Source of the DNA: RCIO01 sp965232405
GTDB lineage: Bacteria; Pseudomonadota; Alphaproteobacteria; Rhizobiales; Rhizobiaceae
Reading direction: 5' to 3'
Length of the DNA stretch: 64,000 bases
Assembly: GCA_965232405.1 (NCBI GenBank)
Contig: OZ246966.1
Location: 1,798,001-1,862,000, forward strand
How positions within the stretch are numbered: the first letter of the stretch is position 1; each line of letters starts with the position of its first letter. A program made the position numbers and the translations under genes. The notes beneath the pieces are model-generated. The model made no database searches, was not told the DNA's origin, and saw nothing but the letters and a program-made list of their open reading frames with translations. Of this stretch, positions 1 through 8,740 are shown one piece after another.

Positions 1-425
1 AGAACCGGCGCGACCCGCTCGGGGTTGATCGGAAAGTCGAGGCTGTCGAGCTGGTCGTTTGCAGGCGGCAGACTTTCACCGGCCTGCAACTCCAGAAGCC
101 GTTCGGGGTCGATTGAGATGGAATCGGTTTCGACCGTCGCAGAAGCCGCAATCGCGCCGGCGATGATCTCGCCCTGGGTCATCAGGCTTTCCACGCGCGC
201 GTCGATCAGCCCGTCCCTGAACTGGTTCAGGTACTGGATGCCGATGACCAGCACGCCAAGGGCGGCCAGATTGAGAAACAGGATCCGGCGGGTCAGGCTG
301 GAGAAGACATAGTGCCCAAGCAGGCGGCGTATCGGCAGCGTCAGCTTGCCGATCGCACCGCGCAACACCCCATATCGCGGGGTACCCGACCCGGTCCGGT
401 TCTTGCCGTCAGCGGCGATTGCCAT
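1..425 (-). CDS. chvG: Sensor histidine kinase ChvG, N-terminal part (cut by window edge)
   Basis: This is the 5' end of a membrane sensor kinase gene that runs off the left edge. About 141 residues are visible. An N-terminal basic stretch leads into a hydrophobic segment around residues 48-62 (LFLNLAALGVLVIGI), followed by a periplasmic part with the segment RDGLIDARVESL. This matches rhizobial ChvG/ExoS, which with ChvI controls acid adaptation, envelope and exopolysaccharide genes. The ATG is at 423-425. The gene follows chvI in the same direction with a 20-nt gap, the usual chvI-chvG order. The kinase domain is outside the window. Identity is well supported by the partner gene and the N-terminal sequence. 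Confidence 0.9.
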   Translation of the reverse strand, partial: MAIAADGKNRTGSGTPRYGVLRGAIGKLTLPIRRLLGHYVFSSLTRRILFLNLAALGVLVIGIQYLNQFRDGLIDARVESLMTQGEIIAGAIAASATVETDSISIDPERLLELQAGESLPPANDQLDSLDFPINPERVAPV

Positions 426-445
426 TCACAACCTGCTCCGCGGCT

Positions 446-1147
446 TCACGCCTCACGGAAGCGGTAGCCCACGCCGTAAAGCGTCTCGATCATGTCGAAT
501 TCGCCATCGACCGATTTGAACTTCTTGCGCAGCCGCTTGATGTGGCTGTCGATCGTGCGATCGTCGACATATACCTGCTCATCATAGGCCGAATCCATCA
601 GCGCGTCTCGGCTTTTCACCACGCCGGGCCGCTGGGCCAGCGAATGCAGGATGAGAAATTCGGTGACCGTCAGCGTCACCGGCTCGCCCTTCCAGGTGCA
701 GGTATGCCGCTCCTGGTCCATGACCAGCTGCCCGCGTTCGAGCGAAGGTGCCTGACCGGCGGTCGCCTTGGCGCCGGTTTCGCGCGCATTGGCGCGACGC
801 AACACGGCCTTGACCCGTTCGACCAGCAGGCGCTGCGAGAACGGTTTGCGGATGAAATCGTCGGCGCCCATCTTGAGGCCGAAAAGTTCGTCGATCTCGT
901 CATCCTTGGACGTCAGAAAGATCACCGGCAGGTCGGTCTTCTGGCGCAGACGGCGCAGAAGCTCCATTCCGTCCATGCGCGGCATCTTGATGTCGAGGAT
1001 GGCCATGTTGGGCGGACGCGTGGCGAAACCTTCCAGCGCCGACGCGCCGTCGGTGTAGGTCTCGACCCGGTAGCCCTCGGACTCGAGCGCGATCGACACC
1101 GATGTCAGGATGTTGCGGTCATCATCGACAAGCGCAATTGTTGCCAT
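446..1147 (-). CDS. chvI: Two-component response regulator ChvI
   Basis: An OmpR/PhoB-type response regulator of 233 residues. The receiver domain carries the acidic pocket D8-D10, the phospho-acceptor D52 (LDIKMPRMDG), T79 and K101. The C-terminal winged helix (about 135-233) ends in ETLYGVGYRFREA. It is the partner of ChvG in the rhizobial ChvG-ChvI system that controls envelope and exopolysaccharide genes and acid response. The start MATIALVDDD matches the family N-terminus and is preceded by AGGGAG. An ATG six codons upstream (1165) also has a good ribosome site (GGAAGGGA) and cannot be excluded. It is divergent from pckA across an AT-rich intergenic region. Confidence 0.95.
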   Translation of the reverse strand: MATIALVDDDRNILTSVSIALESEGYRVETYTDGASALEGFATRPPNMAILDIKMPRMDGMELLRRLRQKTDLPVIFLTSKDDEIDELFGLKMGADDFIRKPFSQRLLVERVKAVLRRANARETGAKATAGQAPSLERGQLVMDQERHTCTWKGEPVTLTVTEFLILHSLAQRPGVVKSRDALMDSAYDEQVYVDDRTIDSHIKRLRKKFKSVDGEFDMIETLYGVGYRFREA

Positions 1148-1489
1148 GTCAAATTGCTCCCTCATGATCGGCGTCCCTTCCAACTTCGGAAGATGCCTTC
1201 TGCCGGACAAATTTAGTACAAAATGTGGCAACCCCCTAGGGTGCGGGCGCGACCGAAGCCGATTTCGCACTGATATGGTGAACCCCCGCGCAGTGCTCAA
1301 GCGTTAAGCAAGTCCACAGCAAAATTGCCTATCTAAACGATTTGAAAAGTTTTCAAAATTTTTAAATCGATTAATGATTTGAAATCGCTCGCTTATTCTG
1401 TTTTGGCACCTTTCTCCGCTCTGAATGGCCCCTCCACGGTCCCGGCGCGGGAAAACCGAACGAAGGTCAACCAACGCGTCGGGGGGAGA
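1148..1489. promoter_or_regulatory. Divergent chvI-pckA control region with palindrome
   Basis: This 342-nt intergenic region must hold the promoters of chvI (minus) and pckA (plus). Its middle, about 1320-1400, is strikingly AT-rich compared with the flanking genes. It contains a perfect 8-bp inverted repeat with a one-base centre, TTTGAAAA-G-TTTTCAAA, at 1341-1357. A GATTTGAAA direct repeat lies at 1339-1347 and 1376-1384. These look like an operator, but no regulator can be named from sequence alone. No clear -35/-10 pair was assigned. Confidence 0.5.
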
Positions 1490-3100
1490 ATGAGCGAGCT
1501 GGGCACACGAAATCCCGCAAACGGGATCGAAGCGATCGGGCTGCGAGAGACCGGAACGGTTCACTACAACTTCAGCGAAGCCGAGCTCTATGAGCAGGCG
1601 CTGCAGCGCAAGGAAGCGACGCTTACCGCCGATGGCGCGCTCGTGGCGCGAACCGGCCACCACACCGGCCGCTCGCCGAAGGACAAGTTCATCGTTCGCG
1701 ATGCCGCCACCGAAGACCAAGTCTGGTGGAGCAACAACAAGCCGATCACGCCGGAGCAGTTCGAAACGCTGCTTGCCGATTTTCAGGAACAGGCGAAGGG
1801 CCGCGACCTGTTCGTGCAGGATCTCGTCGGCGGCGCCGATGCCGAACACAGCCTGCCGACTCGGGTCATCACCGAATTTGCCTGGCACTCGCTGTTCATT
1901 CGCAATCTGCTGATCAGGCCCGACCGCGACGCGCTGGAGGCATTCGCGCCGGCACTGACAATCATCGACCTGCCGTCGTTCCGCGCCGACCCGGAACGGC
2001 ATGGCACGCGGTCCGAAACTGTTATCGCCATCGACTTCCAGCGCATGCTGGTGCTGATCGGCGGCACGTCCTACGCCGGCGAGATGAAGAAGTCGGTGTT
2101 CACCGCACTCAACTATCTGTTGCCGGAAAAAGGCGTCATGCCTATGCACTGCTCGGCCAATGAGGGGCCGGCTGGCGACGCCGCCGTGTTCTTCGGCCTG
2201 TCGGGAACCGGGAAGACAACGCTGTCGGCCGATCCATCACGCACGCTGATCGGTGACGACGAGCATGGCTGGGGACCGTCCGGCATCTTCAATTTCGAAG
2301 GCGGCTGCTACGCCAAGACAATCAAGCTGTCTGCTGAAGCCGAGCCGGAAATCTTCGCCACCACAAAGCGTTTCGGCACGGTGCTCGAGAACGTCGTTCT
2401 TGACGAACGCCGGGTTCCGGATTTCGACGATGGCAGCCTGACGGAAAACACGCGCTGCGCCTATCCGCTTCATTTCATCCCGAATGCCAGCGCCAGCGGG
2501 CAGGCGAGCCACCCGAAAAACATCATCATGCTGACCGCCGATGCGTTCGGCGTGCTGCCGCCGATTGCCAGGCTGAACCCCGCGCAGGCGATGTATCACT
2601 TCCTGTCCGGCTACACCGCAAAAGTGGCCGGCACCGAGAAGGGCGTCACCGAGCCGGAGGCCACCTTTTCCACCTGCTTCGGCGCTCCGTTCATGCCGCG
2701 CCACCCTTCGGTATACGGCAATTTGCTGCGCGAGCTGATCGCTGAACACGGGGTCAATTGCTGGCTGGTCAATACGGGCTGGACCGGCGGCGCATATGGT
2801 GTTGGCCAGCGCATGCCGATCAAGGCGACGCGGGCGCTGCTTTCTGCGGCGCTCGACGGTTCGCTTGCCGATGCCGAGTTCCGAACAGACGCCAATTTCG
2901 GCTTTGAAGTGCCGACTGGTGCGCCAGGCGTTGACGTTACAATCCTCGACCCTCGGTCCACCTGGGCCGACAAGGCCGGCTATGACACGCAGGCGCGGCG
3001 GTTGGTTGGCATGTTCATCGACAATTTCGCCAAGTTCGAGGAACACGTCGACGCCTCCGTGGCGAGTGCAGCTCCGCGGCTCAACATCGCTGCCGAGTAG
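1490..3100 (+). CDS. pckA: Phosphoenolpyruvate carboxykinase (ATP)
   Basis: PckA catalyses oxaloacetate + ATP to phosphoenolpyruvate + CO2 + ADP, the first step of gluconeogenesis from C4 acids, in the cytoplasm. The 536-residue product has the family length. Visible motifs are the substrate-binding TGRSPKDKF (R61), the metal-site lysines in GEMKKSVF (K200/K201), the kinase-1a P-loop GLSGTGKT (236-243) and the kinase-2 motif DDEHGW (256-261). The ATG at 1490 follows GGGGGGAG, a strong but closely spaced ribosome site. The frame is open 37 codons further upstream, but that extension is AT-rich and not conserved in style. Divergent neighbour of chvI, as in Sinorhizobium and Agrobacterium. Confidence 0.97.
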   Translation: MSELGTRNPANGIEAIGLRETGTVHYNFSEAELYEQALQRKEATLTADGALVARTGHHTGRSPKDKFIVRDAATEDQVWWSNNKPITPEQFETLLADFQEQAKGRDLFVQDLVGGADAEHSLPTRVITEFAWHSLFIRNLLIRPDRDALEAFAPALTIIDLPSFRADPERHGTRSETVIAIDFQRMLVLIGGTSYAGEMKKSVFTALNYLLPEKGVMPMHCSANEGPAGDAAVFFGLSGTGKTTLSADPSRTLIGDDEHGWGPSGIFNFEGGCYAKTIKLSAEAEPEIFATTKRFGTVLENVVLDERRVPDFDDGSLTENTRCAYPLHFIPNASASGQASHPKNIIMLTADAFGVLPPIARLNPAQAMYHFLSGYTAKVAGTEKGVTEPEATFSTCFGAPFMPRHPSVYGNLLRELIAEHGVNCWLVNTGWTGGAYGVGQRMPIKATRALLSAALDGSLADAEFRTDANFGFEVPTGAPGVDVTILDPRSTWADKAGYDTQARRLVGMFIDNFAKFEEHVDASVASAAPRLNIAAE

Positions 3101-3191
3101 CGTTCTTTCTGCAAAAATCGAGCCGACAAGGCCCGCCATGCGCGGGCTTTGTTTTGCCAAGCGCCCGCTCCTGCCCTAGAGCGTTGTGACC

Positions 3192-3629
3192 ATGAGCGAG
3201 AGCGGAACCATAGAGATCGCGCCAGGCGTGACGATCGCAGAGACAGACCTTGAAGAGCAGTTCATCCGCTCGTCCGGGCCTGGCGGTCAGAACGTCAACA
3301 AGGTGGCGACGGCGGTGCAGTTGCGGTTCGATGCGCGCGCCGCAAGCGGACTGCCCGATCCGGTCAAGTCGAGACTGTTCCGGCTTGCCGGCCAGCGGGC
3401 AACCAAGGATGGCGCAATCGTCATCGAGGCCAACCGCTTCCGCACCCAGGAACGCAATCGCGAGGATGCGCGGCAGCGGCTTTTCGCGCTCGTGGCCGAA
3501 GCCGCCAAGCCGCCCCCGCCACCTCGAAAGAAGACCCGGCCATCAAAAGGTTCGGTCGAAAGGCGGCTCAAGGCCAAGGCCGGCCGGTCGCAGGTGAAGA
3601 AGATGCGCGGCCGCGTCGATCCGGACTGA
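3192..3629 (+). CDS. arfB: Alternative ribosome-rescue factor ArfB (peptidyl-tRNA hydrolase, YaeJ)
   Basis: A 145-residue class I release-factor-like protein. It hydrolyses peptidyl-tRNA on ribosomes stalled at the end of truncated mRNA. The catalytic GGQ sits at residues 31-33 in SSGPGGQNVNK. The protein ends in a long Lys/Arg-rich tail (about 105-145), which in ArfB inserts into the empty mRNA channel; the codon-recognition domains of RF1/RF2 are absent. The start is uncertain: ATG 3192 or GTG 3186, with no convincing ribosome site for either. It is downstream of pckA on the same strand after a 91-nt gap. Confidence 0.92.
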   Translation: MSESGTIEIAPGVTIAETDLEEQFIRSSGPGGQNVNKVATAVQLRFDARAASGLPDPVKSRLFRLAGQRATKDGAIVIEANRFRTQERNREDARQRLFALVAEAAKPPPPPRKKTRPSKGSVERRLKAKAGRSQVKKMRGRVDPD

Positions 3630-3721
3630 GCGGCGCGCCGGAGTCGTTTTTACCTTTCCATTTGTGTCACCCGATGCAAAAAATATGCTTTGGGTTCATC
3701 ACGTGAGGAGGCTTTCCGGCC

Positions 3722-4174
3722 ATGGGTATCTTTGATTTCGTAAAGGACGTGGGCAAAAAGCTCGGCATTGGCGGTGACGATGAAGCGCCGGATGCGGACA
3801 GCCTCAAGAAGGAACTCGACTCCTTCGATCTCGGCACGGACGACGTGAAAATCGAGGTTCAGGGCGACAAGGCCGTACTGAAAGGCGTGGTTTCGGACCA
3901 GTCGGTGTTTGAAAAGGCGGTGGTCGCCGTCGGCAATACGCTGGGCATTTCCAAGGTTGAAACCGACGAGCTGACGCTGAAGGCGGAGCCTGCAAAGGAA
4001 CCCGTGTTCCACACCGTCAAGAAGGGCGACAATCTCTGGAAGATCGCCGAGGCGGCCTACGGCAAGGGCAAGGGTGCGAAATACCCGGTCATCTTCGAGG
4101 CCAACAAGCCGATGCTGACCGACCCGGACAAGATCTATCCCGGTCAGGTGCTGCGCATCCCGCCGCTCGACTGA
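3722..4174 (+). CDS. BON + LysM domain protein, Kbp (YgaU)-like
   Basis: A 150-residue protein that begins MGIFDFVKDVGKKLG, as in E. coli Kbp/YgaU. A BON domain follows (about 30-90) and then a C-terminal LysM domain (about 95-148: VKKGDNLWKIAEAAYG ... IYPGQVLRIP). E. coli Kbp is a cytoplasmic potassium-binding protein; LysM generally binds peptidoglycan. No signal peptide is visible, which fits the cytoplasmic Kbp. A good ribosome site (GAGGAGG) lies about 13 nt before the ATG. It stands alone between arfB and the alkB-like gene. The K+-binding role is inferred from the domain order only. Confidence 0.85.
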   Translation: MGIFDFVKDVGKKLGIGGDDEAPDADSLKKELDSFDLGTDDVKIEVQGDKAVLKGVVSDQSVFEKAVVAVGNTLGISKVETDELTLKAEPAKEPVFHTVKKGDNLWKIAEAAYGKGKGAKYPVIFEANKPMLTDPDKIYPGQVLRIPPLD

Positions 4175-4250
4175 CGGTTTCAACACCAGATCTGAACGAG
4201 GCCGGTTTCGTGTTGCGCGAAGCCGGCCTTTTCAATGATGATCGCCGGCG

Positions 4251-4868
4251 ATGCAGGAGCTTCCCGAAGGCATTCGCCACATCCCCGGCTATCTCGACCG
4301 GCCGGCGCAAGACGCGCTGGTGGCGGAAATCCGCCAGGCCGTAGCTGAAGCGCCGCTTTATACGCCCGCCATGCCGCGGACCGGCAAGGAAATGAGCGTG
4401 CGCATGACCAATTGCGGCATGCTCGGCTGGGTGACGGACAAGGAGCGTGGCTACCGCTATCAGCCGGAACATCCCGTGACGGGCAGGCCATGGCCCCCGA
4501 TCCCGCATAGCCTGCTTGCACTGTGGCGCGCGGTTGCGGACTACCCGTTCGATCCGGAGGCATGTCTGGTCAACTATTACGACGCCAGCGCGAAGATGGG
4601 CCTGCATCAGGATCGCGACGAGCAGGAATTCGATGCCCCGGTGGTCTCGGTCTCACTGGGCGATAGCTGTCTGTTCCGCGTCGGCGGAACCAAGCGCAAT
4701 GCGCCGACGATGTCGTTCAGGCTGGAAAGCGGAGACGTCGTTATTCTCGGCAAGGAGGGTCGTCTCGCCTTTCACGGCGTCGACCGGATTTACCCCGACA
4801 CATCACCGCTATTGAAGAACGGCGGCCGGATCAATCTGACACTGCGGCGGGTGAACCCGCCGGACTGA
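4251..4868 (+). CDS. alkB: AlkB-family 2-oxoglutarate/Fe(II)-dependent dioxygenase
   Basis: A 205-residue homologue of AlkB, which removes alkyl groups from 1-methyladenine and 3-methylcytosine in nucleic acids by oxidative demethylation. The iron ligands are visible as H119-x-D121 (LHQDRDE) and H175 (AFHGVDR). The 2-oxoglutarate-binding arginines are in GGRINLTLRR (R193, R199). YDASAKMGLHQD is the usual nucleotide-lid/active-site region. Its 3' end overlaps by 38 nt the convergent membrane-protein gene. No ada or other adaptive-response gene is adjacent. Confidence 0.9.
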   Translation: MQELPEGIRHIPGYLDRPAQDALVAEIRQAVAEAPLYTPAMPRTGKEMSVRMTNCGMLGWVTDKERGYRYQPEHPVTGRPWPPIPHSLLALWRAVADYPFDPEACLVNYYDASAKMGLHQDRDEQEFDAPVVSVSLGDSCLFRVGGTKRNAPTMSFRLESGDVVILGKEGRLAFHGVDRIYPDTSPLLKNGGRINLTLRRVNPPD

Positions 4869-6366
4869 CGGGACCGATCCTCTCATAGGCAGTGACGGTG
4901 CCGTTTTCGCCGAGCCTGCGATAGTTGGTAAGGAAAGCGGCTACCCCTTCCCGGCGCGCGAAATAGTCCTGCCAGAGCGGATCCTCTTTCTGAATTAGAA
5001 GGATATCGGGGGCGGTGCGGTTCAACTCGTCGAGCTTGAACGATGCATGATCGGCTGCAATCGTGCTGAACCGCTCGGCCTCGTCCGGGCTTTGGGCCGT
5101 GCCCGCGAGATAGAGCGCATATTGACCCGGAAAATCGCTCGCATAGGCCGATACCCATTTTCCGCCCGCCATGCGGGTCAAGGGGTGGCCTGCGGCGATG
5201 TCGGTTCCGATCAGGGCTATGGCCGGCCGGTCGTGTGCGAGGCGGATTTTCGCCGCCAGTGCGCCATCGGGCTTTTGCGTGACCAAAAACGGCAGCGCGT
5301 TGACCGCTACGACGGCGGCGAGCAGCAGGACACGCGGCCAGCCCAGCTCCCGCAATCCGATCGATGGCGAACTGACCGCCTGGCAAAGAAGTGCGGCGAG
5401 CCCCAACGCTATCGCGGGATAGGCATGATAGGGCCATCCCTTGCCGAGATAGAGCAAGACCGCAAACGCGGCGACGGATGCAATGGTGAACACTGAAGCC
5501 AGCGGCGACAGCAGTAGCCCCGGTCTGACAAATCGCAGCATGATCAGAATGGCCGCATATCCCGCAGCATATTTCTGCAGGATCGCCCAGAATGGCTGCT
5601 TCACGCTCAGATAGACCGCCGACAGGCGCGGTAGCGTCTGGTTCAGAAAGTCGGGAATGGCCCAAAGAAGCGCGCCCAGATAGACGACGCAGACCAGCGC
5701 CGCGCTCCAATATTCGATACCGAAAAGCGGGCGCAGGCTGCGCTTGCGCCAGGCGAGGTAGATTGCCGGCGCGATGATCGCAATTACATAAAACGGCTTC
5801 ACCAGAACGATGACGCCACCGGCGAGGCCGGCCGGAATGGCGAACCGCCAGGACGGCTGTTCGTCCGCGTTGGCTGCTATGCGCCAGGCTGCAAGCACCA
5901 AGAGCGGAAACAGAAGCGCTGCTCCGATGTGATCGCGCTGGGTGAAGGCGTTGCCCGGAAACAGGATCAGCAGGGCCAAGAACGCCGGAAGCAAGGCGAA
6001 CAGGGCAGCATTTTCGGTAAAGTTAGCGCGCCGCGCGATATAGGCTGCAAAACCGATACCGAAAGCGCAAAGCAGATAGGTGTAGGTGTGGACGGCCAGT
6101 TCCGGCGTCGCGCCCAGCCATTGCGAAACCACATAAGGTGGCATGTAGAGCCAGACCGCAAGCGACGGATTGGTTTCATCGACGCCCGCATAGAGGCGCT
6201 CGCACATTGAGATGATCCAGCTCGTGTCCGGGACCGTTCCCCAACGCATCTGCCAGGGGATGGCGACCGCAAAAACGGCCAATACGATCAGCAGTTGCTG
6301 CAGCATCGGGCGTGCGGGCTCAACCGCATCTGTCCGATCCGACATTGTGTCGCCAAGGGCGCTCAT
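4831..6366 (-). CDS. Polytopic membrane protein, probable GT-C type glycosyltransferase
   Basis: A protein of about 511 residues with some ten to twelve hydrophobic segments over its first 370 residues and a soluble C-terminal part. The first extracytoplasmic loop contains PDTSW and then DETNPSLAVWLYMPP, resembling the acidic loop and NPPL-type segment of ArnT/GT39-like glycosyltransferases. That family moves sugars from polyprenyl-phosphate carriers. I do not recognise the exact substrate. The start may be ATG 6366 (GCAGGTG upstream) or ATG 6345. It overlaps alkB tail to tail by 38 nt. Function is inferred from topology only. Confidence 0.6.
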   Translation of the reverse strand: MSALGDTMSDRTDAVEPARPMLQQLLIVLAVFAVAIPWQMRWGTVPDTSWIISMCERLYAGVDETNPSLAVWLYMPPYVVSQWLGATPELAVHTYTYLLCAFGIGFAAYIARRANFTENAALFALLPAFLALLILFPGNAFTQRDHIGAALLFPLLVLAAWRIAANADEQPSWRFAIPAGLAGGVIVLVKPFYVIAIIAPAIYLAWRKRSLRPLFGIEYWSAALVCVVYLGALLWAIPDFLNQTLPRLSAVYLSVKQPFWAILQKYAAGYAAILIMLRFVRPGLLLSPLASVFTIASVAAFAVLLYLGKGWPYHAYPAIALGLAALLCQAVSSPSIGLRELGWPRVLLLAAVVAVNALPFLVTQKPDGALAAKIRLAHDRPAIALIGTDIAAGHPLTRMAGGKWVSAYASDFPGQYALYLAGTAQSPDEAERFSTIAADHASFKLDELNRTAPDILLIQKEDPLWQDYFARREGVAAFLTNYRRLGENGTVTAYERIGPVSPAGSPAAVSD

Positions 6367-6518
6367 CGGCAGCACCTGCAATCACAGGGGAAGCAGCGCG
6401 CATGAGCATTGGGCAGATGGTGCTGTTTCAACGAAACCGCCGTTTTCCGCTTCGTTCGACGTTGCGGAACCCTAGCCGTCGCAGGCTAAGGCGGCGTTAA
6501 CCCGTCACGGAAGGTGAC

Positions 6519-7478
6519 TCAGAGTTTCCTCAACGCCACTTCCTCGACCAGATGGTCCTTGCCCTTGCGCAGGATCAGATTTGCGCGGGGACGGGTCGGC
6601 AGAATGTTTTCGTGCAGGTTCTTCAGGTTGATGTTGGCCCACAGCCCTTCCGCGATGGCCTGTGCTGCATCGTCAGACAGTTGCGCGTAACGATGGAAGA
6701 AAGAGGCGGGATCGCGGAATGCGGTTTCGCGCAGTCGCTTGAAACGCGAAATATACCACTTGTGGATCTGATCCTCGTCGGCGTCGACATAGATCGAGAA
6801 ATCGAAAAAGTCCGACACGAAGGGCACGATCTTGCCGTCCTTGGGCAGTTCGCGCGGCTGCAGGACGTTGAGACCCTCGAAAATCAGGATGTCGGGCCGG
6901 TCGATGGTGATGAACTCGCCCGGCATGACGTCATAGGTCAGATGCGAATAAACCGGCGCCTGGACATTGCGTTCGCCCGACTTGATTCCGGACAGGAAAC
7001 GCAGCAGCGCGCCGACATCGTAGCTTTCGGGAAAGCCCTTGCGCTCCATCAGGTTTTCGCGGCGCAGCACCTCGTTCGGCAACAGGAAACCGTCGGTCGT
7101 GACGAGATCGACCTTGGGGCTCGACGGCCAGCGCCGCAGAAGCTCTTTCAGGATACGCGCGGTGGTGGATTTGCCGACCGCGACCGAGCCGGCCATGCCG
7201 ATTATGAACGGGGTTTTCACCGCGTCGAGTGAATTGAAGAACACCTTGCGCTGGTCAAACAGCAGCTGGCTTGCCTCGACATGGGCCGACAAGAGCCGCG
7301 ACAGCGACAGGTAGATGCGCCGCACCTCTTCCAGATCGATCGGCTCGTTGAAGGAGGATAGACGAACGACCTCGTCATTGGTCAGGGTCAGCGGCGTGTC
7401 GGCGCGAAACTGCGCCCATTCCGCGGCAGTGAAAAAGCGATAGGGGGAATACATTTCCGTCGGAGCAAGCTGATCCAT
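6519..7478 (-). CDS. coaA: Pantothenate kinase type I
   Basis: A 319-residue CoaA that phosphorylates pantothenate with ATP, the committed step of coenzyme A synthesis. The P-loop GSVAVGKST is at residues 97-105, and the family segments TTDGFLLPN, KGFPESYDVGAL and FEGLNVLQ are present. Length is as in E. coli CoaA. It follows hisE by 24 nt in the same direction, the standard rhizobial hisE-coaA arrangement, so it is probably co-transcribed with the his genes. Confidence 0.96.
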   Translation of the reverse strand: MDQLAPTEMYSPYRFFTAAEWAQFRADTPLTLTNDEVVRLSSFNEPIDLEEVRRIYLSLSRLLSAHVEASQLLFDQRKVFFNSLDAVKTPFIIGMAGSVAVGKSTTARILKELLRRWPSSPKVDLVTTDGFLLPNEVLRRENLMERKGFPESYDVGALLRFLSGIKSGERNVQAPVYSHLTYDVMPGEFITIDRPDILIFEGLNVLQPRELPKDGKIVPFVSDFFDFSIYVDADEDQIHKWYISRFKRLRETAFRDPASFFHRYAQLSDDAAQAIAEGLWANINLKNLHENILPTRPRANLILRKGKDHLVEEVALRKL

Positions 7479-7502
7479 CGGTGTCTTCCTCGCGGCCGGC
7501 CC

Positions 7503-7823
7503 TCAGCCGCGCCTTGACGCCTTTTCGGCGATACCGGACTGCGCGGTGCGGTTCTTCAGCTCATCTAGCACATCCGACAGCGGCACCCCGGCGATATTGA
7601 GCACCACCAGCCAATGATAGAGCAGGTCGGCGCTTTCCGAAATCAACGCCTGGCGGTCGCCGGATGTGGCGGCGATCACCGTCTCGACCGCTTCCTCGCC
7701 CAGCTTCTTTGCTGCCTTTGGCTGGCCGCCGGCGACAAGCTTTGCGGTCCATGACCCTTCGTCGCCTGACGCGGCGCGCTCGGCGACGATGCGCTCAAGT
7801 GCTGCGAGGGAAAAATCGCTCAT
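7503..7823 (-). CDS. hisE: Phosphoribosyl-ATP pyrophosphatase
   Basis: A 106-residue HisE that hydrolyses phosphoribosyl-ATP to phosphoribosyl-AMP in step 2 of histidine synthesis. The MazG-like signature KLGEEAVETVIAA and the ESADLLYHWLVVL helix are visible. The ATG at 7823 is preceded by GAAGGAG at ideal spacing; an in-frame GTG seven codons upstream is less likely. It is separate from hisI, as usual in alphaproteobacteria. Located between hisF (33 nt) and coaA (24 nt). Confidence 0.95.
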   Translation of the reverse strand: MSDFSLAALERIVAERAASGDEGSWTAKLVAGGQPKAAKKLGEEAVETVIAATSGDRQALISESADLLYHWLVVLNIAGVPLSDVLDELKNRTAQSGIAEKASRRG

Positions 7824-7856
7824 TCTTGCTCCTTCGCACATCCGGCGTGCGATAAC

Positions 7857-8633
7857 CTAGTCCAGCCGGACGGCCACACCCGCTTTTGCCATATGGGCCT
7901 TTGCTTCGGCAATCGAGTAGGTGCCGAAGTGGAATATGGACGCCGCCAAGACGCCGGTCGCATGGCCCTCGGTCACGCCGTCAACGAGGTGATCGAGCGT
8001 GCCGACGCCCCCCGACGCTATCACCGGCACAGTGACGGTATCGGCGACGGCACGAGTCAGTTCCAGATCGTAACCTTCCTTGGTGCCGTCGCGGTCCATG
8101 GAGGTGAGCAGGATTTCACCGGCGCCCAGAGAAACGACCTTTCTGGCGAACTCTACCGCGTCGATGCCGGTCGGCTCCCGGCCACCGTGAGTGTAGATCT
8201 CCCAACGGGCGGGTTCGCCGGCTGCCGATACGCGGCGCGCATCGATTGCTACTACGATGCACTGATTGCCGAACTTGTCGGCGGCCTCGGCAACGAAGTC
8301 CGGATTTTTGACCGCCGCAGTGTTGATCGACACCTTGTCGGCGCCGGCCAGAAGCAGCTTGCGAATGTCGGCGACCTGCCGGACACCGCCACCCACCGTG
8401 AGCGGCATGAAGCAATGTTCGGCGGTGCGGGCCACGACATCGAAGATCGTATCGCGGTTGTCCGAGGACGCGGTGATGTCGAGGAAGCAGAGTTCGTCGG
8501 CGCCCGCAGCATCATAGGCAATGGCCGCCTCCACCGGATCGCCGGCGTCAACCAGATCGACAAAATTGACGCCCTTGACGACGCGGCCGTCCTTTACGTC
8601 GAGGCAGGGGATGACACGGGATTTGAGGGTCAT
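7857..8633 (-). CDS. hisF: Imidazole glycerol phosphate synthase subunit HisF
   Basis: The 258-residue cyclase subunit. With HisH it makes imidazole glycerol phosphate and AICAR from PRFAR and glutamine-derived ammonia. The beta/alpha barrel has the catalytic aspartates in CLDVKDGRVVKG (D11) and LLTSMDRDGT. GGVGTLDHL is also visible. The gene is complete. Its ATG overlaps the stop of a 36-codon leader that repeats hisF codons 1-15 (8630-8740), so translation may be coupled to that leader instead of directly to hisA. Confidence 0.97.
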   Translation of the reverse strand: MTLKSRVIPCLDVKDGRVVKGVNFVDLVDAGDPVEAAIAYDAAGADELCFLDITASSDNRDTIFDVVARTAEHCFMPLTVGGGVRQVADIRKLLLAGADKVSINTAAVKNPDFVAEAADKFGNQCIVVAIDARRVSAAGEPARWEIYTHGGREPTGIDAVEFARKVVSLGAGEILLTSMDRDGTKEGYDLELTRAVADTVTVPVIASGGVGTLDHLVDGVTEGHATGVLAASIFHFGTYSIAEAKAHMAKAGVAVRLD

Positions 8634-8740
8634 CGGACGGCCTCATTGTTCGATTGCGCATCCTCGCCGCTCCGCGGCTGCGGTCGGCGCGGGCAGTCCT
8701 TCACATCCAGGCAGGGGATGACACGGGATTTGAGGGTCAT
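8630..8740 (-). pseudogene. Duplicated hisF 5' end forming a 36-codon mini-ORF between hisA and hisF
   Basis: The 45 nt at 8696-8740 repeat the first 45 nt of hisF (8589-8633) with three differences, all in third codon positions and all silent (Leu, Asp, Val). The copy keeps the hisF start, overlaps the hisA stop as ATGA, then continues into about 63 nt of unrelated GC-rich sequence and ends in a TGA that overlaps the true hisF ATG, again as ATGA. It would encode a 36-residue peptide beginning with the 15 hisF residues. The GC-rich filler (8634-8695) contains short palindromes such as CCGCGG. It is either a fragment left by recombination or a translated coupler. Confidence 0.85.

Noticed and set aside
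419..1216. 265-codon plus-strand frame opposite chvI
   Set aside because: It is an antisense shadow; the minus strand encodes an unmistakable ChvI with all catalytic residues.
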